Source: CAZYBG01 sp964645155
GTDB taxonomy: Bacteria > Pseudomonadota > Alphaproteobacteria > Rhodobacterales > Rhodobacteraceae
Direction of reading: 5' to 3'
DNA length: 15,620 nucleotides
NCBI GenBank assembly: GCA_964645155.1
Contig: CAZYBG010000075.1
Span: 1 to 15,620 of the forward strand
The notes beneath the pieces were generated by a model. That model did not search any database. It saw nothing but the letters and a program-made list of their open reading frames with translations, and was not told the DNA's origin. A program made the position numbers and the translations under genes. Below are positions 5,333 through 13,451 of the stretch, piece by piece (the stretch's first letter is position 1; the number at the start of each line of letters is the position of its first letter).

Positions 5333-6619
5333 TCAGGACCCGGCGTCGCGCAGACGCCGCAGGACATGCTCGCTGGCATAGCCGTCCGGCACCAGGCCGA
5401 CGCTGCGCTGGAAGGTCCGGATCGCCGCGATGGTCTTCGGCCCGATCCGGCCGTCGATGCCGCCGGTCTCGAACCCGCTGTCGGTCAGCCGGGCCTGGAG
5501 TTCGCGGCGCTCGTCGCCGGTCAGCGCACGGTCGCCGCGGGGCCAGGCGGTACGGATCGGCGCCCCGCCCGCGATCCGGTCGGCGAGATGCCCGACGCCG
5601 ATCACATAGGCGTCGGCGGGATTGTAGCGTTCGATCACCGCAAAGTTCGGGAAGATCATGAAGGCGGCCCCCGCGGCGCCGGCCGGCAGCAGGATCGAGG
5701 CCGGGCCGTGGTCGGGCACGGTAGCGCCGTCGGCCGCCCGGATGCCGAGCCTTGCCCATTCGGCGGCCGGCTTCTTCACCCGCTCGCCGGCCAGCGTGTA
5801 GTCGAACCCGTGTGGCACGCGGACCTCGACGCCCCAGGGTTGCCCGCGCTGCCAGCCGAAGCCGGCGAGGTAGGCCGCCGTCGAGGCGAGCGCGTCGGTC
5901 GGGTCATCCGACCAGATGTCGCGCCGGCCGTCACCGTCGAAATCGACCGCCCGGGCGAGGAACGAGGTCGGCATGAACTGCGTATGGCCCATCGCCCCGG
6001 CCCAGCTTCCGGTCATCCGCTCGGCCGCGACATCGCCGGCCTGGATGATTTTCAGCGCAGCGATCAGTTCGGCCTCGAAGAAGGCAGCGCGGCGCCCCTC
6101 ATGCGCCAGGGTAGCGAGCGAATCGATGATCGGCCGGTCGCCCCGGAACGTGCCGTAGGCGCTCTCCAGCCCCCAGATCGCCGCAACCACCTCCTTCTCG
6201 ACACCGTAGCGCGCCTCGATTGCGTCGAGCGTTGCAGCATGGCTGGCCAGCGCCGCCTGTCCGTTTCGCACGCGCTCCTCCGACACGGCGGTATCGAGAT
6301 AGTCCCAGAGCGTCTTGGTGAACTCGCTCTGGTTGCGGTCGCGCTCGATCACGTCGGGCCGGAAGCGGACCGCGGCGAAGGCCCGGTCGAAGGTGGCGGC
6401 CGAGATGCCCTCGGCGGCGGCGCGGCTGCGAAAGCCGCTGAGCCAGCCGTCGAACTCCTGGTTCGCCGAAACCTGCATGATCGCGCCCTCCACGATCCGT
6501 TCCGGCCGGGGCGAGGGCCTGATCGAGGTCTCGATCACCGTCGGGCCGGCATCAACGGGCCCGGCAAGGCCCGCGCAGACCACCAAAGCGGTGAGAGTCC
6601 ACCTGTTCGTCGTTCGCAT
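5333..6619 (-). CDS. Lytic murein transglycosylase (MltB family) with C-terminal peptidoglycan-binding domain
   Basis: The 428-residue exported enzyme cleaves the MurNAc-GlcNAc bond of peptidoglycan to give 1,6-anhydro products. Residues 1-24 form a signal peptide (LTALVVCAGLAGPVDA). There is no lipobox Cys at the cleavage site, so it is probably periplasmic and soluble rather than a lipoprotein. The SLT_2/MltB domain covers about 53-345. The catalytic Glu is Glu152 in WGLESAYGTFRGD, followed by the family motifs GSWAGAMGHTQFMP and DFDGDGRRDIW. A PG_binding_1 domain follows at about 371-425 (GIDGRIGPKTIAAIRTFQ). The gene starts 75 bases after rnr on the same strand. A weak promoter-like pair (TTTTCG, 17 bases, TACAGT) lies in that gap, so it may be transcribed both from rnr and independently. 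Role: wall turnover and remodelling. Confidence 0.95.
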   Translation of the reverse strand: MRTTNRWTLTALVVCAGLAGPVDAGPTVIETSIRPSPRPERIVEGAIMQVSANQEFDGWLSGFRSRAAAEGISAATFDRAFAAVRFRPDVIERDRNQSEFTKTLWDYLDTAVSEERVRNGQAALASHAATLDAIEARYGVEKEVVAAIWGLESAYGTFRGDRPIIDSLATLAHEGRRAAFFEAELIAALKIIQAGDVAAERMTGSWAGAMGHTQFMPTSFLARAVDFDGDGRRDIWSDDPTDALASTAAYLAGFGWQRGQPWGVEVRVPHGFDYTLAGERVKKPAAEWARLGIRAADGATVPDHGPASILLPAGAAGAAFMIFPNFAVIERYNPADAYVIGVGHLADRIAGGAPIRTAWPRGDRALTGDERRELQARLTDSGFETGGIDGRIGPKTIAAIRTFQRSVGLVPDGYASEHVLRRLRDAGS

Positions 6620-6694
6620 GGTACCGCTCGCGCTTTTCGCGTTTTCGTTGAATCGGACTGTAACCCGAAACGCGCCGGTCGAAAAGCGCTGCGG

Positions 6695-8953
6695 TCAGCG
6701 GCGGCGGCGCTCGACCTTGCGGGCGAGCTTGGCAGCCTTGGTCCGCGCCCGGGCGCTGCGACGCGGCCCGGTCTTGCCGCGACGCTTGCCCGACACGACG
6801 CGCGGCACCGCCGCGTCGCCAAGCTCCAGCAGTTCGAGCATCAGCCCGCCGGTGACGGGCACCGCCTCGGCAAGCCTGACCAGCACCTTCTGCCCGATCC
6901 CGATCGTCAGCCCGGTCTCCGAGCCCATGAGCGTCTGGCTTTCGGCGTCGTAGTGGAAGAACTCGCGGCCCAGCGTGCGGATCGGGATCAGTCCGTCGGC
7001 GCCGGTCTCCTCGAGCTTCACGAATACGCCGAAGCGCGCGATGCCCGACACCCGGCCAGCGAACTCGCCGCCCACGCGGTCGGAGAGATAGGCGGCAAGG
7101 TAGCGGTCGGTCGTATCGCGCTCTGCCGCCATGCTGCGCCGCTCGGTCTCGGAGATGTGCTCGGCCGTCTCGCCCAGCCGGTCGATCTCGTCGGGCGTCA
7201 GACCGTCCTTCCCCCAGCCGTGCGCGGCGATCAGCGCGCGATGGACGACAAGGTCGGCGTAACGGCGGATCGGGCTGGTGAAGTGGGCGTAGTTCTTCAG
7301 GGCAAGGCCAAAATGCCCGAAGTTCTCCGGGCTGTAATAGGCCTGCGTCATCGAGCGCAGCGTCGTGATGTTGATCAGCTCGTCGAACTCCGTGCCGTCG
7401 GCCTGGCGGAGCAGGAGGTTCAGATGGCGGGTACGCAGCATCTCGCCCTTGGCCAGCGTGAAGCCCGACGCCTCGGCGACCTCCCTGAGGCTTTCGATCT
7501 TCTCGGGCGGCGGTTCCTCGTGCACGCGAAACAGCAGCGGGCGCTTGCGGCGGATCAGCTCCTCGGCCGCCGCGACGTTGGCGAGGATCATGAACTCCTC
7601 GATCAGCCGGTGCGCGTCGAACCGCGGCGCGAAATCGACCGAGACGACCTCGCCCGCGTCGGACAGCACGATCTTCCGCTCCGGCAGGTTGAGGTCGAGC
7701 GGCTGGCGCGTCTGTCGGCCGGCGCGCGCGGCGTCGTAGGCCGCATAGAGTGGCGCGATGACCGTCGTCATCAGCGGGCCCAGCCGGTCCGGGACCTGCC
7801 CGTCACGCGCCGCCTGCACCTCGGCATAGCTCAGCGTGGCGACGGACCGCATCAGCCCGCGGACGAAGCGGTGCGACAGCTTGCGCCCCTCGGCATCGAG
7901 CTGCATCCGGACCGCGATGCACGGCCGCGGCACGCCCTCGTGCAGCGAGCAGAGGTCGCCCGAAAGCCGGTCGGGCAGCATCGGCACGACCCGGTCGGGA
8001 AAGTAGGTGGAGTTGCCGCGCTTCGCCGCCTCGCGGTCGAGCGCGCTGCCCGGGCGGACGTAGTGCGCGACATCGGCGATCGCGACCCAGACGATGTGGC
8101 CGCCGGCGTTTGCGGGGTCGTCGTCGGCCTCGGCCCAGACGGCGTCGTCATGGTCGCGCGCATCGGCCGGGTCGATCGTGACGAGCGGCAGGGCGGTCAG
8201 GTCCTCGCGACCGGCGCGGCCGGCCGGCTCCATCGCGTCGGCTTCGGCCATGACGGCGTCGGGGAAGTCATCGGGGATGCCGTGCTGGTGGATGGCGATG
8301 AGCGAGACGGCGCGCGGCGCCGTGGGGTCGCCGAGACGCTGCAGGACCCGCGCGCGCGGCAGCCCCAGGTTAGTCTGGCGCCCGGCCTGCTCGGCCTCGA
8401 CCAGCTCGCCGTCCCTTGCGCCGCCGGTCGCGTCGGCGGCCACCATCCATTCGCGCTCGGCGCCTTTGTCGATCGGCACCAGCCGCCCGCCTTCGGCGCT
8501 CTTCCGGAAAACGCCGAGGATCTTCCGCGGGTTCTGGCCGATCCGCCGGATCAGCCGGGCCTCGTAGTCGATGCCGTCGGTACCGGTCGCGGTGACGCGG
8601 CCGAGGATGCGGTCGCCCTCGCCCAGCGCCGGATCGCCCGGCCGCGGCACGAACAGGATGCGCGGCGCCGGCCCCGATCCCTGCCACTCGACGGCGCGCG
8701 CCAGAAGATCGCCGCCCTCCGTCTGTCCCGTGATCTGCAACACCGATACCGGCGGCAGCCGGTCAGCGTCGCGATAGCTCCGCTTGCGCCGGTCAAGCGC
8801 GCCCTCGGCCTCCATCTCCTTCAGAAGCCGCTTCAGCTCGATGCGTTCGGCGCCCTTGATGCCGAAGGCCTTGGCGATATCGCGCTTGGCCGGGGCGCCC
8901 GGCTGCCCGGCGATCCAGGCCAGGATCTCGTCTTTGGAGGGGATGCGCGCCAT
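6695..8953 (-). CDS. rnr: Ribonuclease R
   Basis: The gene encodes a 752-residue 3'-to-5' exoribonuclease of the RNase II/R family, which degrades structured RNA in mRNA decay, rRNA quality control and trans-translation. The order is: N-terminal winged-helix domain (about 1-60), cold-shock/OB domains (about 75-235), RNB catalytic domain (about 250-600) with metal-binding Asp261, Asp267, Asp269 and Asp270 in IDPADARDHDDAV, S1 domain (about 628-712, with GRVSGIARFGVFVKL), and a Lys/Arg-rich tail (722-752). The basic tail distinguishes RNase R from RNase II. I chose the ATG at 8953 because MARIPSKDEI is the usual family start. A GTG at 8989 would add 12 residues, and neither start has a strong ribosome site. 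It lies 82 bases after dapE and 75 before the transglycosylase, all on the minus strand. Confidence 0.96.
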   Translation of the reverse strand: MARIPSKDEILAWIAGQPGAPAKRDIAKAFGIKGAERIELKRLLKEMEAEGALDRRKRSYRDADRLPPVSVLQITGQTEGGDLLARAVEWQGSGPAPRILFVPRPGDPALGEGDRILGRVTATGTDGIDYEARLIRRIGQNPRKILGVFRKSAEGGRLVPIDKGAEREWMVAADATGGARDGELVEAEQAGRQTNLGLPRARVLQRLGDPTAPRAVSLIAIHQHGIPDDFPDAVMAEADAMEPAGRAGREDLTALPLVTIDPADARDHDDAVWAEADDDPANAGGHIVWVAIADVAHYVRPGSALDREAAKRGNSTYFPDRVVPMLPDRLSGDLCSLHEGVPRPCIAVRMQLDAEGRKLSHRFVRGLMRSVATLSYAEVQAARDGQVPDRLGPLMTTVIAPLYAAYDAARAGRQTRQPLDLNLPERKIVLSDAGEVVSVDFAPRFDAHRLIEEFMILANVAAAEELIRRKRPLLFRVHEEPPPEKIESLREVAEASGFTLAKGEMLRTRHLNLLLRQADGTEFDELINITTLRSMTQAYYSPENFGHFGLALKNYAHFTSPIRRYADLVVHRALIAAHGWGKDGLTPDEIDRLGETAEHISETERRSMAAERDTTDRYLAAYLSDRVGGEFAGRVSGIARFGVFVKLEETGADGLIPIRTLGREFFHYDAESQTLMGSETGLTIGIGQKVLVRLAEAVPVTGGLMLELLELGDAAVPRVVSGKRRGKTGPRRSARARTKAAKLARKVERRRR

Positions 8954-9035
8954 GGCCGGCGAGGTAGCACGCTCCGCCTTCGCCGTCACGGGTCGAAAGC
9001 GGGGCGCTGCGGGGCACGAAGTTCCCCTCCCGCCA

Positions 9036-10184
9036 TCAACCGCCGGAACGGAAGTAGTCGTGCAGCATCCGGCCGTAGATCGCCTTGAGTTGGCGGATGT
9101 GCTCGACCTTCACCCGTTCGTCGACCTTGTGCATCGTGGCGCCGACGAGGCCGAACTCGACCACCGGGCAGTGATCCTTGACGAAGCGGGCATCCGACGT
9201 GCCGCCCGAGGTCGAGAGGGCGGGGCGGATACCCGTCTCCGCCTCGACCGCCGCGGCGACCAGGTCCGACAACCGGCCGGGCGGCGTCAGGAAGCTCTCT
9301 CCCGACACGCTGATCGCGACAGCGATGCCCACGCCGGTCTCCGCCTCGACCTTCGATGCCTCGGACCGCAGCCAGTCCGAAAGGCTGCGCTCGGAATGGC
9401 GGTCGTTGAACCGGACGTTGACAGTCGCCCGGGCCATCGCAGGGATCACGTTCGATGCCGGGTTGCCGACATCGAAGGTCACGACGGCCAGCGTCGACGG
9501 CTCGAAATGCCCGGTCCCGTCGTCCAGCTCGGCCGTGGCGAGCCGGTGCGCCAGCGCGGCCAGGGCATGGACCGGATTCCGCGCGCGGTGCGGATAGGCC
9601 GAATGCCCCTGCACGCCGGTCGCCGTGAACCGCGCGGTGAGCGAGCCGCGCCGGCCGATCTTCATCATCTCACCCATGATTTCGGGGCAGGTCGGCTCGC
9701 CCACCACGCAGACATCCATCCGCTCGCCGGTCGCGCCCATCCAGTCGAGGATGGCGACGGTGCCGTCGACCGCCTCGCCCTCCTCGTCGCCGGTGATCGC
9801 CAGGATGACCGCGCCGTCGGGCGGGGTCGCGCGGACGAAGTCGGCCGCGGCGGCCGCGAAGGCGGCGACGCCCGACTTCATGTCGGCCGCGCCACGGCCC
9901 CAGACCTCGCCGCTGGCGACCTCGCCGCCGAACGGGTCGCGGCTCCAGGCGGCCGCGTCGCCCGCCGGCACCACGTCGGTATGGCCGTTGAAGCCGAAGG
10001 TGCGCGGATGCCCGCTGGGGCCCCAGCGGGCGAAGAGGTTCGCGACCTGCCCCCGGTCGATCCGGTGGCATTCGAACCCGGCGGCAGCGAGGGTGTCGGC
10101 CAGCACACCAAGCGCGCCGGCCTCCTGCGGCGTGACGGACGGGCAGCGGATCAGCCGGGCGGTAAGGTCGACGGGGTCGATCAT
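9036..10184 (-). CDS. dapE: Succinyl-diaminopimelate desuccinylase
   Basis: A 382-residue cytoplasmic di-zinc hydrolase of the M20 family that removes succinate from N-succinyl-LL-2,6-diaminopimelate, feeding lysine and peptidoglycan synthesis. Metal ligands are visible: His68 in FNGHTDVVPAGD, bridging Asp101 in GRGAADMKSG, Glu135 with the catalytic base Glu134 in TGDEEGEAVDGT, Glu163 in VGEPT, and His352 in ATMHKVDER. The dimerisation (lid) domain occupies about 180-290 and contains GVQGHSAYPHRARNP. Length and start (MIDPVDLTARLIRCPSVTP) match the family. dapD, two genes upstream on the same strand, makes the succinylated precursor, so the pathway steps are grouped. I see no unusual substitution in the active site. 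Confidence 0.97.
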   Translation of the reverse strand: MIDPVDLTARLIRCPSVTPQEAGALGVLADTLAAAGFECHRIDRGQVANLFARWGPSGHPRTFGFNGHTDVVPAGDAAAWSRDPFGGEVASGEVWGRGAADMKSGVAAFAAAAADFVRATPPDGAVILAITGDEEGEAVDGTVAILDWMGATGERMDVCVVGEPTCPEIMGEMMKIGRRGSLTARFTATGVQGHSAYPHRARNPVHALAALAHRLATAELDDGTGHFEPSTLAVVTFDVGNPASNVIPAMARATVNVRFNDRHSERSLSDWLRSEASKVEAETGVGIAVAISVSGESFLTPPGRLSDLVAAAVEAETGIRPALSTSGGTSDARFVKDHCPVVEFGLVGATMHKVDERVKVEHIRQLKAIYGRMLHDYFRSGG

Positions 10185-10257
10185 GCGGTTCTCCGGTGCG
10201 CGGGGTGTCGTTCGGCCGGCCCGGCCCGCGCCGTCCGGGTCCAGCCGCCGGTGGCCG

Positions 10258-10578
10258 TCAGCCCTTGCCGAAGAACGGTGTCATCTGCGCCACGATCACC
10301 GCGTTCTCGGCCAGCGCCCGGCCCATCAGGTCCTGCTCTTCCGATGCGACGGCCTCGCCCCCGGCAAGGCGGTCGTCCAGCGTGCCGTAGCCGGTCACGT
10401 CGAGCGGCGCCAGGTCGGCCTGCTTGAGGACGGCGACGGTTTCGCGCACCGCTTCGGCCTCGTCGACGCCCGAGGCGTAGCAGAGAAGCGCCGCGCCGGT
10501 GGCGCCCGCCGGCAACCCGTCGCCGGCCCTGCGGCCGACCTCGACGAGGAGCGTGTAGACCTGCTGGGGACGGGGCAT
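10258..10578 (-). CDS. Small uncharacterised protein between dapD and dapE
   Basis: A 106-residue protein whose ATG at 10578 lies 4 bases after the dapD stop codon, so it is very likely translated as part of the dapD-dapE operon. It shows two halves. Residues 3-27 (QQVYTLLVEVGRRAGDGLPA) and 28-37 (ATGAALLCYASG) look like strands with a turn. Residues 38-50 (VDEAEAVRETVAVL) are a helix, then LAPLDVTGYGTLDDRL, and a final helix from about 75 (EEQDLMGRALAENAVIVAQM). The alternation of strand, helix and strand suggests a compact ferredoxin-like or swapped alpha/beta fold. There is no signal peptide or catalytic motif, and one Cys. I do not recognise a family. Position suggests, but does not show, a role linked to diaminopimelate synthesis. 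Confidence 0.72.
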   Translation of the reverse strand: MPRPQQVYTLLVEVGRRAGDGLPAGATGAALLCYASGVDEAEAVRETVAVLKQADLAPLDVTGYGTLDDRLAGGEAVASEEQDLMGRALAENAVIVAQMTPFFGKG

Positions 10579-10582
10579 CCGC

Positions 10583-11415
10583 TCAGTCCCGCAGAAGCTC
10601 GTTGATCGACGTCTTGCCGCGGGTCCGCGCATCGACCTTCTTCACGATCACCGCGCAGTAGAGGTGGACGCCCCCCTTCGACGGCATCGAGCCTGCGACC
10701 ACCACCGAGCCCGCCGGAACCTCGCCGTACATCACCGCGCCGGTCTCCCGGTCGACGATCTTGGTGGACTGGCCGATGAACACCCCCATCCCGAGGACCG
10801 AGCCTTCGCGGACGATCACGCCCTCGACCACCTCGGACCGCGCGCCGATGAAGCAGTCGTCCTCGATGATCGTCGGGCCGGCCTGCNNNNNNNNNNCTCG
10901 AGCACCCCGCCGATGCCGACGCCGCCCGACAGGTGGACGTTCCTGCCGATCTGCGCGCAGGAACCGACGGTGGCCCAGGTGTCGACCATCGTGCCCTCGC
11001 CGACATGGGCGCCGAGGTTCACGAAGGACGGCATGAGCACCACGCCCTTCGCGATGTATGCCGACCGGCGGACGACGCAGGTCGGGACCGCGCGAAAGCC
11101 GGCCGCGCGCCACTGGTTCTCGCCCCAGCCCGCGAACTTGCTGTCGACCTTGTCCCACCAGCCGCCGCCCTGCGGGCCGCCCTCCTGGCGCTCCATGTCC
11201 TTCAGGCGGAAGCCGAGGAGGACCGCCTTCTTGGCCCACTGGTTCACCAGCCAGCGGCCGTCATCCTGCCGCTCGGCCACCCGCAGGCTGCCGGTGTCGA
11301 GCGCGTCGAGCATGGCTTCGACCGCCTCGCGCGCCTGGCCGGTCGTGGCGGGGGTGATCGTGTCGCGCGCCTCCCACGCGGCCTCGATGGCGGCTTCGAG
11401 TTCGGCGTAGGACAT
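10583..11415 (-). CDS. dapD: Tetrahydrodipicolinate N-succinyltransferase, interrupted by an assembly gap
   Basis: DapD transfers succinyl from succinyl-CoA to tetrahydrodipicolinate in diaminopimelate/lysine synthesis; it is a trimeric cytoplasmic enzyme with a left-handed beta helix. The N-terminal 173 codons run from the ATG at 11415 (MSYAELEAAIEAAWEARDT) to GVGIGGVLE. The last 100 codons begin at 10885 with QAGPTIIEDDCFIGARSEVV and end in TSINELLRD. The hexapeptide repeats with small turn residues (FVNLGAHVGEGTMVDTWATV) are clear. Ten Ns at 10887-10896 lie between the halves and throw them out of frame. The family has Glu-Pro-Leu-Gln here, so five missing bases (two codons, less one base present) would restore a 275-residue protein, the normal length. 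I read this as an intact gene in the organism. GGGGAGGGAGCG precedes the ATG, and a possible promoter lies at 11444-11472. Confidence 0.94.
10887..10896. other. Run of 10 Ns (assembly gap placeholder)
   Basis: Ten unknown bases inside dapD. The length does not fit the reading frame: the flanks need a gap of 2, 5, 8... bases, and 5 restores the expected Pro-Leu. It looks like an arbitrary scaffold spacer and not ten real unread bases. Confidence 0.9.
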
Positions 11416-11443
11416 CGCTCCCTCCCCTTTCGCGCTTGGCCCG

Positions 11444-11472
11444 CCTATACCGGCCGGTCCCGGCCTAAGCAA
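11444..11472 (-). promoter_or_regulatory. Possible promoter of dapD
   Basis: Minus-strand TTGCTT (11467-11472) and TATAGG (11444-11449) are 17 bases apart, ending 28 bases before the dapD ATG. The spacer contains GGCCGG/CCGGCC (11452-11465), a self-complementary block that could bind a dimeric regulator or simply reflect high GC. The call rests on spacing and partial consensus only. Confidence 0.42.
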
Positions 11473-12420
11473 TCATCCGGGGAAGGGATCGGGCGCGGGG
11501 TTGGCGCCGCAGACAAGCACCGCCACCCGCTCGCCGGGCGCGGGGGCCCAGGCACCGGAGGTGAGCGCCGCCAAAGCGGCCGCGCCCGCGGGCTCCACGA
11601 ACTGGCGCAGTTCGCGCCACAGGACCGCCTGGGCATCAAGGATGGCGGCGTCGGAGACGAGGACGGTCTGCGTCCCCGCCTGCACTGCGAGATCGTGGCA
11701 GATCCGCCCGATCCGCCGCGCACCGAGGGCATTGGCCGCGACGCCGGAGACCTCGACCTCGGCGTCGGGTCCGTCGGCGAGTGCGCGGGTGAGCGTCGGG
11801 CAGAGCTCGGGCTCGACCGCGACGACGCGCCGCCGCCCGCCGAGCCAGGCGAGCGCCCCGGCGATCAGGCCGCCGCCGCCGACCGCGATCAGGACCGTAT
11901 CGGCATCGAGCCCCTGCTCCTCCCATTCGCGCATCAGGGTGCCCTGACCGGCGACCGTCGCGGGCGCGTCGTAGGCATGGACCTGCATCGCCCCGCTCTC
12001 GACCTCCCACGCCCGGGCGGCGGCGAGCGCCTCGGCATAGGTGCCGGGCACCACGACAAGGTCGGCCCCGGTCCGGCGGATCAGCGCGATCTTGGCCGGT
12101 CCGGCGAGTTCGGGCACGAAGATGCGCGCCGCATGGCCGAGGGCGCGCGCGGCAAGCGCCACGGCCGCGCCGTGATTGCCGCCCGAGGCGGCGACAACAC
12201 CGGCCGGCGGTACCGCGGCCGACAGCAGCGTGTTGAACGCGCCACGGGCCTTGAAGCTGCCGCTCCGCTGCAGGTTCTCGAGCTTCAGGGCAACCGGCCG
12301 GCCGCCTCCGAAGGCACGAACCGTCACCACCGGCGTCCGCAGGACATGCGGCCCGATGCGGCCGGCCGCCGCGGCAATCTCGCCCGCCCAGTCCGTCACC
12401 GTCCACCCCGCTCTGGCCAC
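11473..12420 (-). CDS. PLP-dependent threonine/serine dehydratase-like protein
   Basis: A 315-residue fold-type II pyridoxal-phosphate enzyme, the family of threonine ammonia-lyase, serine dehydratase and serine racemase. It should deaminate threonine and/or serine to the 2-oxoacid plus ammonia in the cytoplasm. PLP Lys57 lies in GSFKARGA, SGGNHG is at 79-84, and the phosphate-binding GGGGLIAG starts at 181. The residue facing the pyridine nitrogen appears to be Cys304 in LVCGANP; bacterial TdcB/IlvA have Ser, while animal serine dehydratase has Cys. There is no C-terminal ACT domain, so it lacks the isoleucine feedback control of biosynthetic IlvA and may be catabolic. The start is a GTG at 12420 preceded by GGGGGCGGGC. 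It is divergent from the LOG gene and 57 bases upstream of dapD. Substrate preference cannot be read from sequence alone. Confidence 0.88.
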   Translation of the reverse strand: MARAGWTVTDWAGEIAAAAGRIGPHVLRTPVVTVRAFGGGRPVALKLENLQRSGSFKARGAFNTLLSAAVPPAGVVAASGGNHGAAVALAARALGHAARIFVPELAGPAKIALIRRTGADLVVVPGTYAEALAAARAWEVESGAMQVHAYDAPATVAGQGTLMREWEEQGLDADTVLIAVGGGGLIAGALAWLGGRRRVVAVEPELCPTLTRALADGPDAEVEVSGVAANALGARRIGRICHDLAVQAGTQTVLVSDAAILDAQAVLWRELRQFVEPAGAAALAALTSGAWAPAPGERVAVLVCGANPAPDPFPG

Positions 12421-12433
12421 GCCCGCCCCCTAG

Positions 12434-12462
12434 GCTATAGACAGGCCCAACGGCCGGCGCAA
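12434..12462 (-). promoter_or_regulatory. Possible promoter of the dehydratase gene
   Basis: Minus-strand TTGCGC (12457-12462) and TATAGC (12434-12439) are 17 bases apart in the 58-base gap between two divergent genes. The predicted transcript would start only a few bases before the GTG start codon, giving a very short or absent leader. The match is partial. Confidence 0.35.
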
Positions 12463-12478
12463 ACCGAGGGCAGCGACG

Positions 12479-13348
12479 ATGAACGACCAGAACGGCCACC
12501 CGCTCCGCCGGGCGCGGGAAGACATCGAGAGCGCCGAGCACCGGCCGGACACGCCGCAGGCGCGGTCGCCGTCCTACCGGCTGGCCTTCGCCGACCCCGA
12601 CTTCCTCTGCCGCGACGAGCTGAGGCCGGTGCGGCTCCAGCTCGAGCTCCTGAAGCCCGAGCTGCTGATGGCCGAATACGGCGTGATGTCCACCGTCGTG
12701 CTGTTCGGCGGCGCGCGGATCCCGCCGCCGGCCGAGCGCGACACGGCGCGGACCGCCACCCTCGCCGACCTCTCGCGCTACTATGACGAGGCGCGCGAAT
12801 TCGCCCGTCTGGTCACCCTCAAGGGCGGGGCGGACGGCCGGCGCGAGAACGTCGTCGTCACCGGCGGCGGGCCTGGGGTGATGGAGGCGGGCAACCGCGG
12901 CGCGGCCGATGCGGGCGGGGTTTCCATCGGGCTCAACATCGTGCTGCCGCACGAGCAGGCGCCGAACCTGTACGTCACGCCGGAGCTGTGCTTCAACTTC
13001 CACTACTTCGGCATCCGCAAGATGCACTTCCTGCTGCGCGCCCGGGCCGTTGCGGTGTTTCCCGGCGGCTTCGGCACGCTCGACGAGCTGTTCGAGACGC
13101 TCACGCTGATCCAGACTGGCCGCATGGAGCGCATCCCGCTCCTGCTGTTCGGGCGGTCGTTCTGGGAGCGGATCATCGACTGGCAGGCCCTGGCCGAGGC
13201 CGGCACGATCGCCGAGGAGGATCTGACGCTCTTCCGCTATGTCGACACCGCCGCCGAGGCGATCGCCGCGATGGAGGCGTGGCCCGGGGCCGGCACCAAG
13301 CGCGAGCAGATCCCCGGCCGGCCGGCGTCGGGCCGTAACGGCGGTTGA
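12479..13348 (+). CDS. LOG family protein (TIGR00730-like Rossmann fold)
   Basis: A 289-residue cytoplasmic protein of the LOG / 'lysine decarboxylase-like' family, whose tested members are phosphoribohydrolases releasing bases from nucleoside 5'-monophosphates (cytokinin activation in plants, nucleotide turnover in bacteria). The Rossmann core spans about 70-250. It contains VVLFGGARI (73-81), VVTGGGPGVMEAGNRGAA (126-143), the paired Arg180-Lys181 in FGIRKMHF, and the defining PGGFGTLDELFE (195-206) with Glu203. An extra N-terminal region of about 65 residues, polar then helical (LRPVRLQLELLKPELLMAEY), makes it longer than the roughly 190-residue minimal LOG proteins, as in the long bacterial subgroup. 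GAGGGCAGCGACG precedes the ATG. The EF-G-like gene follows 103 bases downstream on the same strand. The old name lysine decarboxylase is not supported, and no link to the neighbouring lysine genes should be drawn from it. Confidence 0.9.
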   Translation: MNDQNGHPLRRAREDIESAEHRPDTPQARSPSYRLAFADPDFLCRDELRPVRLQLELLKPELLMAEYGVMSTVVLFGGARIPPPAERDTARTATLADLSRYYDEAREFARLVTLKGGADGRRENVVVTGGGPGVMEAGNRGAADAGGVSIGLNIVLPHEQAPNLYVTPELCFNFHYFGIRKMHFLLRARAVAVFPGGFGTLDELFETLTLIQTGRMERIPLLLFGRSFWERIIDWQALAEAGTIAEEDLTLFRYVDTAAEAIAAMEAWPGAGTKREQIPGRPASGRNGG

Positions 13349-13437
13349 CGCGCGCCATCGCCCGTCCGAGGATGCGGCAACGACAGCGCGGCCCCTCGGG
13401 TCCCGCGGCCCGGGTCCGGCGGTCGAACGCGCCGAAC

Positions 13438-13443
13438 GGGAGG
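13438..13443 (+). promoter_or_regulatory. Ribosome binding site deciding the EF-G-like start
   Basis: GGGAGG lies 8 bases before the ATG at 13452. The open frame continues upstream to 13239, overlapping the LOG gene, but this site together with the family N-terminus (MRTVAILGPSQSGKS) fixes the start. Confidence 0.75.
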
Positions 13444-13451
13444 ATTCGTCC

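Noticed and set aside
8954..8989. RNase R starting at GTG 8989
   Set aside because: The additional 12 residues are not family-like and lack a ribosome site; the ATG at 8953 gives the usual N-terminus, though its own ribosome site is also weak.
5003..9088. A 1361-codon open frame on the plus strand opposite rpmB, the transglycosylase and rnr
   Set aside because: It lies antisense to well-identified genes, is rich in Arg/Ala/Gly/Pro with no domain pattern, and is the expected mirror of GC-rich codon bias.
12479..13348. Reading the LOG-family gene as lysine decarboxylase linked to the dap genes
   Set aside because: The PGGxGT motif family is not a PLP decarboxylase; the old name is a database error, so the apparent lysine theme is not evidence.
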